A DNA stretch of 64,000 bases from an uncultured Pelagibacteraceae bacterium (GCA_902531175.1 CACADE010000001.1:124001-188000), one strand, 5' to 3'. Positions 45,224 through 53,613 are shown, counted from the stretch's first letter. The notes: generated by a model from the letters alone, not told the origin. Program-made: numbers and translations.

Positions 45224-46549
45224 ATGAAAATGGCCTTAAACAAAAGAAATATAAATAATATTTTTTATATTTTTGTAACGACTCACTTAATTCTATGGAC
45301 AGTTGTTCCAACTATCACAAACTCAAATCTACCTTTGGATACAATCGAAGCTTTGGCTTGGGGTAGTAATTTAGATTGGGGATTTAATAAACATCCTCCA
45401 TTAAGTGCGTTTTTTCCAGAAGTTTTTTTTCAAATATTTGGACCACAAGATTGGGCTTATTATTTTTTAAGTCAAATTTTTGTAGTGATATCTTTTTTCA
45501 TTATTTTTAAACTATCACAGGAAATTCTTAATGATGGCACTTTGAGTTTGTTATCAGTTTTTCTTATTGAAGGGATATACTTCTATAATTTCACAACTCC
45601 AGAATTTAATGTAAATGTTTGCCAATTACCTTTTTGGTGTTTGACGGTTTATTATACTTGGAAAATATACAATAGTAAAAAAATCGAGCTCTATGATTGC
45701 ATCTTGTTAGGGGCTGCAGCAGCGTTTGGAATTCTATCTAAGTATCTTTTTATTTATTTATTAGTAGCAATAGATTTATTGTTTGCATATTTAATATTCA
45801 TTAAAAAATCTAAAAAATTTGATTTTAAATATTTAGTTTCTTTAGAAGTATTTTTTGTAATTTTAATCCCACATATAATTTGGTTATTCAATAATGATTT
45901 TATTACTATCAAATATGGTTTTGCTAGAGCAGGTTTGGATGAAGGGCAAATGATAAATCATCTTAAATATCCATTGATATTCACATTAAAACAGATTGGA
46001 ATTTTAACACCATTTTTAATTTTAGTATGGCTACTAATAAAAAAAATTCCCAAAAAATTAAATTTAAAAGATGAAAAACTTTTATTTTTAATATTTATTA
46101 ATTTAGTCCCAATTGTTCTGGTTTTTATGACAGCGCTAATAACCGGGTCAAAAATTAGAACTATGTGGATGACCCCTTTTTACTTGTTCTTTGGAACTTT
46201 GTTTATTTACCTTTTGAAAAATCAAATAAACATTAAGAAACTAAATTCCTTTTTAATAGGATTTATATTTTTATTTCTATTATCTCCAATTTTGTATGGT
46301 TATGTCTCAATATCTCAGACTGATAAAAGGACTGATTATCCTGGAAAAGATATAGCTATAAAAGTTCAAATGGCATGGCATGAACAACATGATGAGCCTA
46401 TCAAATATGTGCTTGGCGATGAATGGGCCGCTGGAAATTTATCATATCACATTAATTCAAGGCCTATTTGGAAAGGCTTTGTTACAAAGCAAAAATTGAA
46501 TTCATTTGATAAATATATGTGTATTGATAATATTTGTGTTGGGTCTTAA
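45224..46549 (+). CDS. GT39-family membrane glycosyltransferase (ArnT/PMT-like)
   Basis: A polytopic membrane protein of 441 residues with about ten to twelve hydrophobic segments. The first periplasmic loop has the family pattern DTIEALAWGSNLDWGFNKHPPL with catalytic-type acidic residues, as in PMT_2 / ArnT enzymes that transfer a sugar from polyprenyl phosphate to lipid A, protein or other acceptors. It ends in a small periplasmic region. An upstream GTG at 45194 would add ten residues; the ATG at 45224 is preferred because it begins just before the first membrane helix. It is followed by a microprotein and a GT2 gene, which could make the lipid-linked sugar donor. Confidence 0.85.
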   Translation: MKMALNKRNINNIFYIFVTTHLILWTVVPTITNSNLPLDTIEALAWGSNLDWGFNKHPPLSAFFPEVFFQIFGPQDWAYYFLSQIFVVISFFIIFKLSQEILNDGTLSLLSVFLIEGIYFYNFTTPEFNVNVCQLPFWCLTVYYTWKIYNSKKIELYDCILLGAAAAFGILSKYLFIYLLVAIDLLFAYLIFIKKSKKFDFKYLVSLEVFFVILIPHIIWLFNNDFITIKYGFARAGLDEGQMINHLKYPLIFTLKQIGILTPFLILVWLLIKKIPKKLNLKDEKLLFLIFINLVPIVLVFMTALITGSKIRTMWMTPFYLFFGTLFIYLLKNQINIKKLNSFLIGFIFLFLLSPILYGYVSISQTDKRTDYPGKDIAIKVQMAWHEQHDEPIKYVLGDEWAAGNLSYHINSRPIWKGFVTKQKLNSFDKYMCIDNICVGS

Positions 46550-46551
46550 AT

Positions 46552-46656
46552 ATGAAATTCAATAAAAATATACTATTCATCGTCTTTATTGTTGTAATAA
46601 TAGAGTTATCTGGACATGGAATTGTAGCCTCTTTGCTGAGGTTACTTTCAAGTTAA
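46552..46656 (+). CDS. 34-residue single-span membrane microprotein
   Basis: A short frame, ATG at 46552 to TAA at 46654-46656, two bases after the GT39-like stop and four before the GT2 start. The translation has a basic end (MKFNKN), one hydrophobic helix (ILFIVFIVVIIEL) and a short tail (SGHGIVASLLRLLSS). Without it there would be a 111-base gap in an otherwise tightly packed gene run. I know no family for it. By analogy with small membrane subunits such as eukaryotic DPM2/DPM3, it could steady a neighbouring glycosyltransferase. That is only an inference. Confidence 0.55.
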   Translation: MKFNKNILFIVFIVVIIELSGHGIVASLLRLLSS

Positions 46657-46660
46657 ATAA

Positions 46661-47530
46661 ATGAAAATTACTATTTTAACACCAGTTTACAATGACTGGA
46701 AATCAGCTTCAAAATTAATTGAAGAAATAAATACTATTGTAAAAGATTTAGATGCTGAATTTTCTATTGTCTTAGTTAATGATGCATCAACTGAGGAAAA
46801 ACCAACTTCTATTTCCAATGCAGAAAACCTATTATCTGTTGAAATTTTAAATATTAAAAACAATCAAGGACATGGAAGATGCATTGCAACAGGACTTAAA
46901 CATATATTTCAAAATAAAGAATTTGATTATGTAATCCCAATGGACTCTGATGGTGAAGATAGACCTGAAGAAATCAAAAGTTTTCTTGAATACATAAAAT
47001 ATGACGAAGGAAAACCAATTGTAGGAGAAAGAGTAAAAAGATCTGAAAATATTATTTTTAAAACTTGTTATCATTTGCATAAAATAATTACCTATGTATT
47101 TACTGGTCATTCTATAAAATTTGGAAATTATACGTGTCTTCCAAAGTCAACTGTTAAGAAATTAACAAACGATAAATCTACTTGGTGCAGCTTTTCTGGA
47201 GCGTTGGCAAAATTAGAAAAAGACAGATCTTCCTCTCCATCTATAAGAGGTACAAGATATTTTGGTCCTTCTAAAATGAGTTTTAAAAATTTAATTAAGC
47301 ATTCTTTAGCAATTATAGCTGTTTTTAAATCTACAGTTATTATTCGATCAATTTTATTTTATGCTATTTATTTAATCTTAATGGCTGATTACATAAGCAT
47401 TGTTACAGCTATCCCCTTAGCTCTAATTATTGCATTTGGATTATCAGTTGTAATGATTGGAAGAAGAGAAAATTTAGAGGAATTAAATAATTCTCTTAGC
47501 AATATTGAAAGTATTGATACGATAAAATAA
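46661..47530 (+). CDS. GT2 glycosyltransferase, polyprenyl-phosphate sugar synthase-like
   Basis: A 289-residue protein with a GT-A domain: TPVYNDWKSASKLIEE at the start, VLVNDAST near residue 38, NQGHGRCIATGL near 68, and the metal-binding VIPMDSDGEDRPEEI near 90. Two hydrophobic segments near residues 223-262 anchor it in the membrane. This form is like GtrB/DPM1-type enzymes that load a sugar onto undecaprenyl phosphate. With the GT39-like gene upstream this suggests a two-step module: load lipid carrier, flip, and transfer outside. It converges on umuC with five bases between. Confidence 0.85.
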   Translation: MKITILTPVYNDWKSASKLIEEINTIVKDLDAEFSIVLVNDASTEEKPTSISNAENLLSVEILNIKNNQGHGRCIATGLKHIFQNKEFDYVIPMDSDGEDRPEEIKSFLEYIKYDEGKPIVGERVKRSENIIFKTCYHLHKIITYVFTGHSIKFGNYTCLPKSTVKKLTNDKSTWCSFSGALAKLEKDRSSSPSIRGTRYFGPSKMSFKNLIKHSLAIIAVFKSTVIIRSILFYAIYLILMADYISIVTAIPLALIIAFGLSVVMIGRRENLEELNNSLSNIESIDTIK

Positions 47531-47535
47531 TTTTT

Positions 47536-48813
47536 TTATGCTCTAATTGTTGGCAAACTATAAAAATCAGCTGTATCTATTTTTGAGTTATAATCCCTTT
47601 TCATACTCCAAGACTTTCTAACCCCAGCACTTGCAAGACTTAATGTAGATCTGCCATATCTGTAGTTTGTATTATCAATTGATCTCATTAATCTATTAAT
47701 TCTCTCGTCTTTTGCTGATGAAAATAAGTTTTCATTATTTTCTGCATCCGTTAATCCAGTTAGCATCACTCCTGCTTTTTGATAACGATGCCCCTTTCTA
47801 AAGATTACTTTTAAGACAGATAAAGCATTTTTTACGATCTCTATACTATTGTTAGTTGCTATAGGAAAATCAACAGTTCTGGAGTTTGAATAAAAACCAA
47901 ATTGTTTTTGAAAAGGACTTGTTCTAACAAATACCATAACGGCTTTTGCAACAAGGTTTTCAGATCTTATTTTCTCTGATGCATTTAAACAATAACTAGC
48001 AACGGCTTCTTCAAGTTCCTGAAATCTCTCTATTCTTTTTCCAAATGATCTTGATACTACACAGCTTTTTCTTTTTGATGCAGTTTTTTCTAAATCAATA
48101 CAAGGCACACCTCTAAGTTCCATTGCGGTTCTTGAACTTAGAACATTCGAAGATTTTTTAATCCAGGTGTTTGATTTATTTTTTAATTGTTTAGCATTAT
48201 AAATTCCATTTTTTTGATAAAACTTTGTCATTTGTCTTCCAACACCCCAAACATCGTTAATATCAATTTTTTCAAGAATAGGATCAAGATTTTCTATTCC
48301 AATTAAACTTGTAACACCTGATTGTTTTTTCTTTGCTATATGATTTGCAACTTTGCTTAAAGTTTTAGTTTTAGCTATTCCTATACTTGTTGGAATACCA
48401 GTCCACTTTAAAACTGTTTCTCTAATTTCTCTTCCAACTTGCTCTACTTCATTGTCAGAAAAATTTGATAAATCCATAAATGCCTCATCAATTGAATAAA
48501 CTTCAATATCAGAGTTAAATCTTTTTAAAGTTCTCATTACTCTTCTAGATAAATCTCCATACAAAGAATAATTTGATGAGAATACTTGTACATCATTTTT
48601 GATAATAATATCTTTTGCTTTAAAGTAGGGCTCACCCATTTTAATTCCCAAAGCTTTTGCTTCAGTAGATCTTGAAACTATACAGCCATCATTATTAGAT
48701 AAAACTACAACAGGTTTTTTCCTTATTTTTGGATTAAATAGTCTTTCACAAGAAACATAGAAAGAATTACAGTCAACTAGCGCTAATTTTCTAGTGTACT
48801 GAATGTATGACAT
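47536..48813 (-). CDS. umuC: DNA polymerase V catalytic subunit UmuC
   Basis: Y-family translesion DNA polymerase. The 425-residue protein has the metal-binding ALVDCNSFYVSCERLF at the start, YSIDEAFMDLS near residue 106, the helix-hairpin-helix DVWGVGRQMTKFY near 195, and the little-finger domain with RTSPFQKQFGFYSNSR. The C-terminal tail contains the beta-clamp and UmuD' contact region. It overlaps umuD by 23 bases, so the two are translated from one mRNA controlled by the SOS-type site upstream of umuD. Confidence 0.95.
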   Translation of the reverse strand: MSYIQYTRKLALVDCNSFYVSCERLFNPKIRKKPVVVLSNNDGCIVSRSTEAKALGIKMGEPYFKAKDIIIKNDVQVFSSNYSLYGDLSRRVMRTLKRFNSDIEVYSIDEAFMDLSNFSDNEVEQVGREIRETVLKWTGIPTSIGIAKTKTLSKVANHIAKKKQSGVTSLIGIENLDPILEKIDINDVWGVGRQMTKFYQKNGIYNAKQLKNKSNTWIKKSSNVLSSRTAMELRGVPCIDLEKTASKRKSCVVSRSFGKRIERFQELEEAVASYCLNASEKIRSENLVAKAVMVFVRTSPFQKQFGFYSNSRTVDFPIATNNSIEIVKNALSVLKVIFRKGHRYQKAGVMLTGLTDAENNENLFSSAKDERINRLMRSIDNTNYRYGRSTLSLASAGVRKSWSMKRDYNSKIDTADFYSLPTIRA

Positions 48814-49186
48814 AGGTGACTACTCCCCAAATAAAAATATCTTGTTCTTCATTAATTAAAATTCGATCAGAAAATTCTTTAGATCCTGACGTTAAAAATT
48901 GTTTATCTTTTTCTTTAACTAAAGTTTTAACAACGAGTTCATCGTGAACATTTGCTATGACAGTTGAAAAATTTTTTGGAGTTAAGCTTTTGTCTACAAC
49001 TAATAAATCACCATCATTTATTCCAACATCCACCATTGATTTTCCTTGAACTCTTATGATGAAAGTTGCTGGAACATTTTTGATTAGATGTACGTTTAAA
49101 TCTATATCTTCTTCTATGTAGTCAGTTGCAGGGGAAGGAAAACCAGCTCCCGCTTTATGCAAATAATAAGGTATTGTTAGCTTCAT
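48791..49186 (-). CDS. umuD: UmuD, self-cleaving subunit of DNA polymerase V
   Basis: S24-family protein that cuts itself in the presence of RecA filaments and then joins UmuC. From the ATG at 49186 it has 131 residues. The cleavage site is Ala14-Gly15 in KAGAGFPSPA, matching Cys24-Gly25 of E. coli UmuD before the same GFPSPA. The catalytic serine is in GKSMVDVGINDGD and the lysine in DELVVKTL. The N-terminal arm is only about 14 residues, shorter than in E. coli. The frame is open for 17 more codons upstream, but those would cross the operator. No DNA-binding domain is present, so it is not LexA. Confidence 0.93.
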   Translation of the reverse strand: MKLTIPYYLHKAGAGFPSPATDYIEEDIDLNVHLIKNVPATFIIRVQGKSMVDVGINDGDLLVVDKSLTPKNFSTVIANVHDELVVKTLVKEKDKQFLTSGSKEFSDRILINEEQDIFIWGVVTYVIHSVH

Positions 49187-49190
49187 AAGT

Positions 49191-49205
49191 GTTCTTGTTT
49201 TGTTC
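49191..49205. promoter_or_regulatory. LexA-type SOS operator (GTTC-N7-GTTC) before umuD
   Basis: GTTCTTGTTTTGTTC is an exact match to GTTC-N7-GTTC, the LexA operator known from alphaproteobacteria. It lies five bases upstream of the umuD ATG and just downstream of the predicted -10, where a bound repressor would block early transcription. Confidence 0.8.
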
Positions 49206-49208
49206 TTA

Positions 49209-49237
49209 TTAGTACATGAGTTATACAATAGTGTCAA
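49209..49237 (-). promoter_or_regulatory. Predicted umuDC promoter
   Basis: On the minus strand, TTGACA (49237-49232) is followed after exactly 17 bases by TACTAA (49214-49209). The -35 is perfect and the -10 is weak. The inferred start falls inside or beside the GTTC-N7-GTTC operator. Confidence 0.55.
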
Positions 49238-49260
49238 TTAGGTTGTATTTTGAGTCTGTA

Positions 49261-49282
49261 AGTGAATCAAAAGTGAATCAAA
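49261..49282 (+). repeat. Tandem 11-base direct repeat upstream of cupin gene
   Basis: AGTGAATCAAA occurs twice in direct succession (49261-49271 and 49272-49282), followed by a partial third unit, acgtgaac. Its period of about one helical turn suits cooperative binding by a regulator. It lies in the 189-base region between the umuD and cupin starts. Confidence 0.6.
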
Positions 49283-49375
49283 ACGTGAACATCCAAAACC
49301 ATATTTTGTGCTATTGTGGATAACTTAAACCATTAGTAGTCTATGATCTAAATTTAATTATAAAAGGAGAAGGGT

Positions 49376-49726
49376 ATGAGTTCAATTGAAGTTAAAAGTT
49401 TTGATAATCCAGATGAAAGCAATACCAGTTTCAACAATGCTAAAATGGATATCGTAAAAGTGGGAGATCAAAGAGTAATGAGATTAGTTTTGCAGCCAGG
49501 ATGGAAATGGTCACAAGATATTAAACCAACTGTAGGCACTGATAGCTGTAAAGCAAAACATCTTGGAGTAATAGTTTCAGGAGCAGTTTGTGCTAAACAT
49601 GATGATGGAACAGAATTAACATATAAAGCAGGCGATGCATATTCAATTGACCCAGGTCATGACGGCTGGGTAGTTGGTGATAAGCCAGCAGTTGTTTATG
49701 AGTTTCATGGAAAATGGGGAGAATAA
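49376..49726 (+). CDS. Cupin-domain protein
   Basis: A 116-residue single-domain cupin. The beta-barrel motifs are LQPGWKWSQDIKP, HLGVIVSGAVCAKHDDGTE and YKAGDAYSIDPGHDGWVVGD, ending VVYEFHGKWGE. The first cupin motif has a single usable histidine (KHLG) and the second offers His and Asp, so metal binding is possible but not certain. Substrate and role are unknown. It has a strong ribosome-binding site (AAAGGAGAAGGG) and is followed three bases later by a GFA-family gene, suggesting joint expression. Confidence 0.82.
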   Translation: MSSIEVKSFDNPDESNTSFNNAKMDIVKVGDQRVMRLVLQPGWKWSQDIKPTVGTDSCKAKHLGVIVSGAVCAKHDDGTELTYKAGDAYSIDPGHDGWVVGDKPAVVYEFHGKWGE

Positions 49727-49729
49727 TTA

Positions 49730-50095
49730 ATGCCGAAACTAACATGTCATTGTGGATGTGTAGAAGCAGAAATTAATGTTCCAATTAATGAATTACCAAA
49801 AATTGTAAGATGTAACTGCTCTATATGTAAAAGAAAAAATGCAACAATGGGAATGGTTAAAAATGAAGATTTTAAAGTTACTAAGGGAGAAGATAAATTA
49901 AAACTTTATCAGTACCATACGAAAGTTGCTAATCATTACTTTTGTATTGAATGTGGAATTTACACACATCATAACCCAAGAAGTGCACCCACCATGACCG
50001 GATTTAATTTAGGTTGTGTAGATGAAGTTAAAGTCGACGATTTAAAAGATGTTGTTTTCTTTGATGGTTTAAACCATCCACTTGACCAAAAATAA
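49730..50095 (+). CDS. GFA-family zinc protein (glutathione-dependent formaldehyde-activating-like)
   Basis: A 121-residue protein with the cysteine-rich pattern of the GFA/CENP-V family: CHCGCVEAEI near the start, VRCNCSICKRKNA near residue 26-38, and YFCIECGIYTHHNPRS near 64-79. These bind structural and possibly catalytic zinc. The founding member was proposed to speed formation of S-hydroxymethylglutathione from formaldehyde, but that activity is disputed and most members are uncharacterised. A link to one-carbon metabolism in this organism is plausible but not shown by neighbours. Confidence 0.88.
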   Translation: MPKLTCHCGCVEAEINVPINELPKIVRCNCSICKRKNATMGMVKNEDFKVTKGEDKLKLYQYHTKVANHYFCIECGIYTHHNPRSAPTMTGFNLGCVDEVKVDDLKDVVFFDGLNHPLDQK

Positions 50096-50101
50096 AATTA
50101 A

Positions 50102-51028
50102 ATGATTTCAGTTGAGGATTGTTTAAATAAAGTAAAAAAAGATTGTTATAAGTTTATAAAAACACAAGAAACATCTTCAGATAAATTTAAAAATAAAGAC
50201 AAGATGTTAAAAGATTATCTTGTCCCAATGAGTTTCTGGATTGCAAAAAAAACAAATTTTAAGAAACCTTATATTGTTGGTTTAACAGGGGGGCAGGGCA
50301 CTGGAAAAACTACTATAAGCTCTATCTTAATGATAATTTTAAAAAAATACTTTAAGTTAAACGTTTTCAAAATATCAATTGATGATATTTACAAAACTAA
50401 AAAAAATAGAATAAAATTATCCAAGAAAATTCATCCATTGCTATTAACAAGAGGTGTACCCGGGACCCATGACATAAGTTATATGTCTAGGTTTATTAAA
50501 AAAGCAAACTCTAGAAAATTTAAATCAATTATATTACCCAAGTTCGACAAGGCAATTGATGACAGATTTACAAAAAAAAATTGGTACAAAGTAAATAGCA
50601 GACCAGATGTAATTATTTTTGAAGGTTGGTGTGTTGGAGCAAGACCTGAAAGCTTAAAAACATTAAAAAAAAGTGTAAATATGATGGAAAAAAATGATGA
50701 TAATAAATTAATTTGGAGAAAACATGTTAATGACCAGCTAAAAAAAGGATACAAGAAACTTTATAGTAAGCTTGATTGTTTATTATTTTTAAGGGCAAAA
50801 AATTTTAGTTTATTACAAAAGTGGAGAGTTATTCAGGAAAAAAAACTTAAATTAAAAAATAAGAATAAAAAAACAAAACAAAAAATTATGACAAAAAAGG
50901 AAGTTTTAAAATTTATGCAAACTTACCAGAGAATTACGCAGAATATGTTTAAATATGCGCCAAAATACGCATCTATAATTATTAAATTAAATTCTAATCA
51001 TCAAATTAATTCTGTAAAGTACAACTAA
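50102..51028 (+). CDS. D-glycerate 3-kinase-like P-loop kinase
   Basis: A 308-residue P-loop kinase with Walker A GLTGGQGTGKTT near residue 60-71, SIDDIYKTKKNR near 92, the loop LLTRGVPGTHDI near 117, LPKFDKAIDDR and VIIFEGWCVGARPE near 175-188. This pattern fits the plant GLYK / YggC-type kinase family, which phosphorylates D-glycerate to 3-phosphoglycerate and is related to uridine and pantothenate kinases. Its role may be return of glycolate-derived glycerate to central metabolism. The stop TAA overlaps the next ATG by one base. Confidence 0.82.
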   Translation: MISVEDCLNKVKKDCYKFIKTQETSSDKFKNKDKMLKDYLVPMSFWIAKKTNFKKPYIVGLTGGQGTGKTTISSILMIILKKYFKLNVFKISIDDIYKTKKNRIKLSKKIHPLLLTRGVPGTHDISYMSRFIKKANSRKFKSIILPKFDKAIDDRFTKKNWYKVNSRPDVIIFEGWCVGARPESLKTLKKSVNMMEKNDDNKLIWRKHVNDQLKKGYKKLYSKLDCLLFLRAKNFSLLQKWRVIQEKKLKLKNKNKKTKQKIMTKKEVLKFMQTYQRITQNMFKYAPKYASIIIKLNSNHQINSVKYN

Positions 51029-52320
51029 TGAAAAAAATATTAATAATAATTTTTAGTTTTTTTTGCTTAACAGCTCAATCGCTTGCTGTCACATTATATG
51101 AAGCATTAAATGAAACTTACAATAACAATAAACAATTAAATGCTGAGAGAGAAAATATAAAAGCCTCAGAAGAAGATCTGAATATTTCAAAAGCCGATTA
51201 TATGCCTTCCTTGAGTTTAAGTGGGTCAAAGAGCCTTGAGGAAACAAATAAACTGACAAATCAGAGTGGTGGTGATGCAACTATTAGTGATTCAGATCCA
51301 TTCACAACATCCATTAAATTAGAGCAAACGTTATTGGATTTTGGGAGAGACCTTAATTATGAAAAGAATTTAATAGGTTTAGAACTTTCAAAAGCAAAAT
51401 TATTTAAAAAAGAACAGGATGTTCTTTACAGTGCAATAGAAGCTTTTACATCTGTAATTTTATCAAGAGAAAAAGTTGCGATTAATAGACAAAATTTAAA
51501 CTTACTTATTAAACAACTTGAAAATGATAAAGTTAGATTAGATAGAGGACAAATAAAAACTGCGGATTTGTCACAAACTGAATCTTCCCTTGCGGGAGCA
51601 AGCGCTCAACTAACTCAAGCAAGAAGCGAATTAATGATTAATAAATTAAATTACGAAAATATTATTGGTAAACTTTTAAATACAAATGAATTAAAAAAGA
51701 CAAACAGAGCAATTGTAGGAGTTCCAAGTGAACTTAGTACAGCAATCAATTTAGCAAGAGAGAACAACCCAGATATAATGATCGCTAAAATAGAATTAAA
51801 TCAGTCTGAAATGGATATTGCAATTGCTGAAAGTGACTTAAAACCTAGTGCATCTTTATCTTTAGAAAGATCATATGCTGAGGATTTTAGTTCAACTTAT
51901 GACCAAAGAGAAAAGGATACACTTAAAGCAACAATTAGCTGGCCATTTTATTCAGGTGGAAGTAAACGTGCAAAAATAAACAAGAATACAAATCTTAAAA
52001 CTAGAAAAATTTTGTTATTTGAGGATGCTGTAAAAACTACTGAAAAGAATGTTGGAAGTGCTTGGTCAAATCTTGAAGCATCTAAAAGTTTTTTAAATTC
52101 GGTAAGATCTCAAGTTAGAGCAGCAAAAATTGCTAACGAAGGAATAGCTGCAGAGTATGAAAGAGGTTCAAGAACAACGCTAGATGTTATTCAATCAAAC
52201 TCTTTGTTATTGGCTGCAAAAATTTCTCTGGCAGAATCTGAGAGAAATAACCTTATCGCCCAATATAATGTTCTAAAAGCCATTGGTTTATTGAATAGTG
52301 AATACCTAAAACTTAAGTAA
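51028..52320 (+). CDS. TolC-family outer membrane efflux protein
   Basis: Trimeric outer-membrane channel protein used by type I secretion systems and efflux pumps. The 430-residue product has a signal peptide (cut near SLA-V, residue 20), two structural repeats of long helices with the OEP pattern (TLYEALNETYNNNKQLNAER; then ELSTAINLARENNPDIMIAK near 230), and short strands (FTTSIKLEQTLLDFGRD and LKATISWPFYSGGSKR). The end AEYERGSRTTLDVIQSNSLL is the classic TolC second-repeat motif. No inner-membrane pump partner is adjacent; the gene starts inside the kinase stop and lies before recA. Confidence 0.9.
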   Translation: MKKILIIIFSFFCLTAQSLAVTLYEALNETYNNNKQLNAERENIKASEEDLNISKADYMPSLSLSGSKSLEETNKLTNQSGGDATISDSDPFTTSIKLEQTLLDFGRDLNYEKNLIGLELSKAKLFKKEQDVLYSAIEAFTSVILSREKVAINRQNLNLLIKQLENDKVRLDRGQIKTADLSQTESSLAGASAQLTQARSELMINKLNYENIIGKLLNTNELKKTNRAIVGVPSELSTAINLARENNPDIMIAKIELNQSEMDIAIAESDLKPSASLSLERSYAEDFSSTYDQREKDTLKATISWPFYSGGSKRAKINKNTNLKTRKILLFEDAVKTTEKNVGSAWSNLEASKSFLNSVRSQVRAAKIANEGIAAEYERGSRTTLDVIQSNSLLLAAKISLAESERNNLIAQYNVLKAIGLLNSEYLKLK

Positions 52321-52352
52321 TTTAACGATTTTAAGCTACTTTGAGAAATATA

Positions 52353-52380
52353 TTGCCAATGAGAACAAAATGTGTACATT
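52353..52380 (+). promoter_or_regulatory. Predicted recA promoter with imperfect LexA-type site
   Basis: TTGCCA (52353-52358), 16 bases, TACATT (52375-52380) forms a likely promoter. Between the two boxes lies GAAC-AAAATGT-GTAC (52363-52377). On the minus strand this reads GTAC-N7-GTTC, an imperfect version of the GTTC-N7-GTTC operator at umuD, sharing the TTTTGTTC half. The site is placed where a repressor would block RNA polymerase. Confidence 0.5.
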
Positions 52381-52427
52381 TAAGTCCATGATTCGAGTGT
52401 TAAAAAAAGCAAAAAAAGAGGCAAAAA

Positions 52428-53552
52428 ATGACTAAAAATAACCTAAAAGTGGTGAAAACCGCAAAAGATAAAGAATTGGAAAACAAAGAGAAAAATAAAG
52501 CATTAGACGCAGCAATCAGCCAAATTACAGATAGCTTCGGAAAAGGTTCAGTAATGAAGCTTGGTGAACAAAAAGCTATGGATGTTGAGTCTATCTCAAC
52601 TGGATCTTTAAGCTTAGATCTTGCTTTAGGAATTGGTGGATTACCAAAAGGAAGAATTATTGAAATTTACGGACCAGAGTCTTCAGGAAAAACTACTTTA
52701 GCATTACAAGTAGTTGCAGAAGCACAGAAGGCAGGTGGAATTTGTGGTTTCGTTGATGCAGAACACGCTTTAGATCCAGTGTATGCAAAGAAATTAGGTG
52801 TGAATACTGAAGAGTTGCTAATTTCTCAACCAGACACAGGTGAACAAGCTTTAGAAATTACTGATACATTAATTAAATCTGGCTCAATGTCAGTTCTTGT
52901 TGTGGACTCTGTAGCTGCATTAACGCCAAGAGCTGAAATTGAAGGCGATATGGGTGATACTCATGTTGGTTTGCAAGCTAGATTGATGTCTCAAGCATTG
53001 AGGAAATTAACAGGCTCAATTTCACGAACTAATACAATGGTTATTTTCATTAACCAAATTAGAATGAAAATTGGTGTTATGTTTGGAAGCCCAGAAACAA
53101 CATCAGGCGGAAATTCTTTAAAATTCTACTCATCAGTTAGAATGGACATTAGAAGAATTGGAGCAATCAAAGATAAAGATAATATCGTTGGTAACACAAC
53201 AAGAGTTAAAGTTGTGAAAAATAAAGTTGCTCCACCATTTAAAGTTGTTGAGTTTGACTTAATGTATGGAAAAGGAATTAGTAAAGTAGGGGAACTAATA
53301 GACCTAGGTGCCAAAGCAGATATCGTTGAGAAATCTGGAGCTTGGTACGCTTACAAAGGTGAAAAAATTGGTCAAGGTAGAGAGAATGCGAAACTTTACC
53401 TTGAACAAAATCCTAAAGCCGCTGCTGAAATTGAAATGGCAATCAGAGAAAAGGCTGGTGTGATCTCAAAGAAAATTGAGGGAAATCCACTAAGCGAAGA
53501 AAAAGTAGAGGCTCAAAAAACAGAAGAAGAAGTTCCTACTAAAAAAAATTAG
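52428..53552 (+). CDS. recA: Recombinase RecA
   Basis: Catalyses strand exchange in recombination and triggers self-cleavage of S24 proteins such as UmuD. The 374-residue protein has the Walker [10 protein letters not shown] at residues 82-90, [20 protein letters not shown] near 160, the L2-loop [21 protein letters not shown], and a charged C-terminal tail. The N-terminus is about 15 residues longer than in E. coli, Lys-rich, with no internal ATG that is better placed; the AGAGGCAAAAA site before 52428 supports the start. A strong terminator ends the unit. Confidence 0.98.
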   Translation: MTKNNLKVVKTAKDKELENKEKNKALDAAISQITDSFGKGSVMKLGEQKAMDVESISTGSLSLDLALGIGGLPKGRIIEIYGPESSGKTTLALQVVAEAQKAGGICGFVDAEHALDPVYAKKLGVNTEELLISQPDTGEQALEITDTLIKSGSMSVLVVDSVAALTPRAEIEGDMGDTHVGLQARLMSQALRKLTGSISRTNTMVIFINQIRMKIGVMFGSPETTSGGNSLKFYSSVRMDIRRIGAIKDKDNIVGNTTRVKVVKNKVAPPFKVVEFDLMYGKGISKVGELIDLGAKADIVEKSGAWYAYKGEKIGQGRENAKLYLEQNPKAAAEIEMAIREKAGVISKKIEGNPLSEEKVEAQKTEEEVPTKKN

Positions 53553-53571
53553 CAGATAACTTTTAGTTATT

Positions 53572-53600
53572 AAAAAGGCGCTCGAATGGGCGCCTTTTTT
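53572..53600 (+). terminator. Rho-independent terminator after recA
   Basis: Stem aaaaaggcgc (53572-53581) pairs fully with gcgccttttt (53590-53599) around an eight-base loop, tcgaatgg, with T residues continuing to 53600. It is placed 20 bases after the recA stop. Confidence 0.93.
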
Positions 53601-53613
53601 CCCTTCAGAGGTG

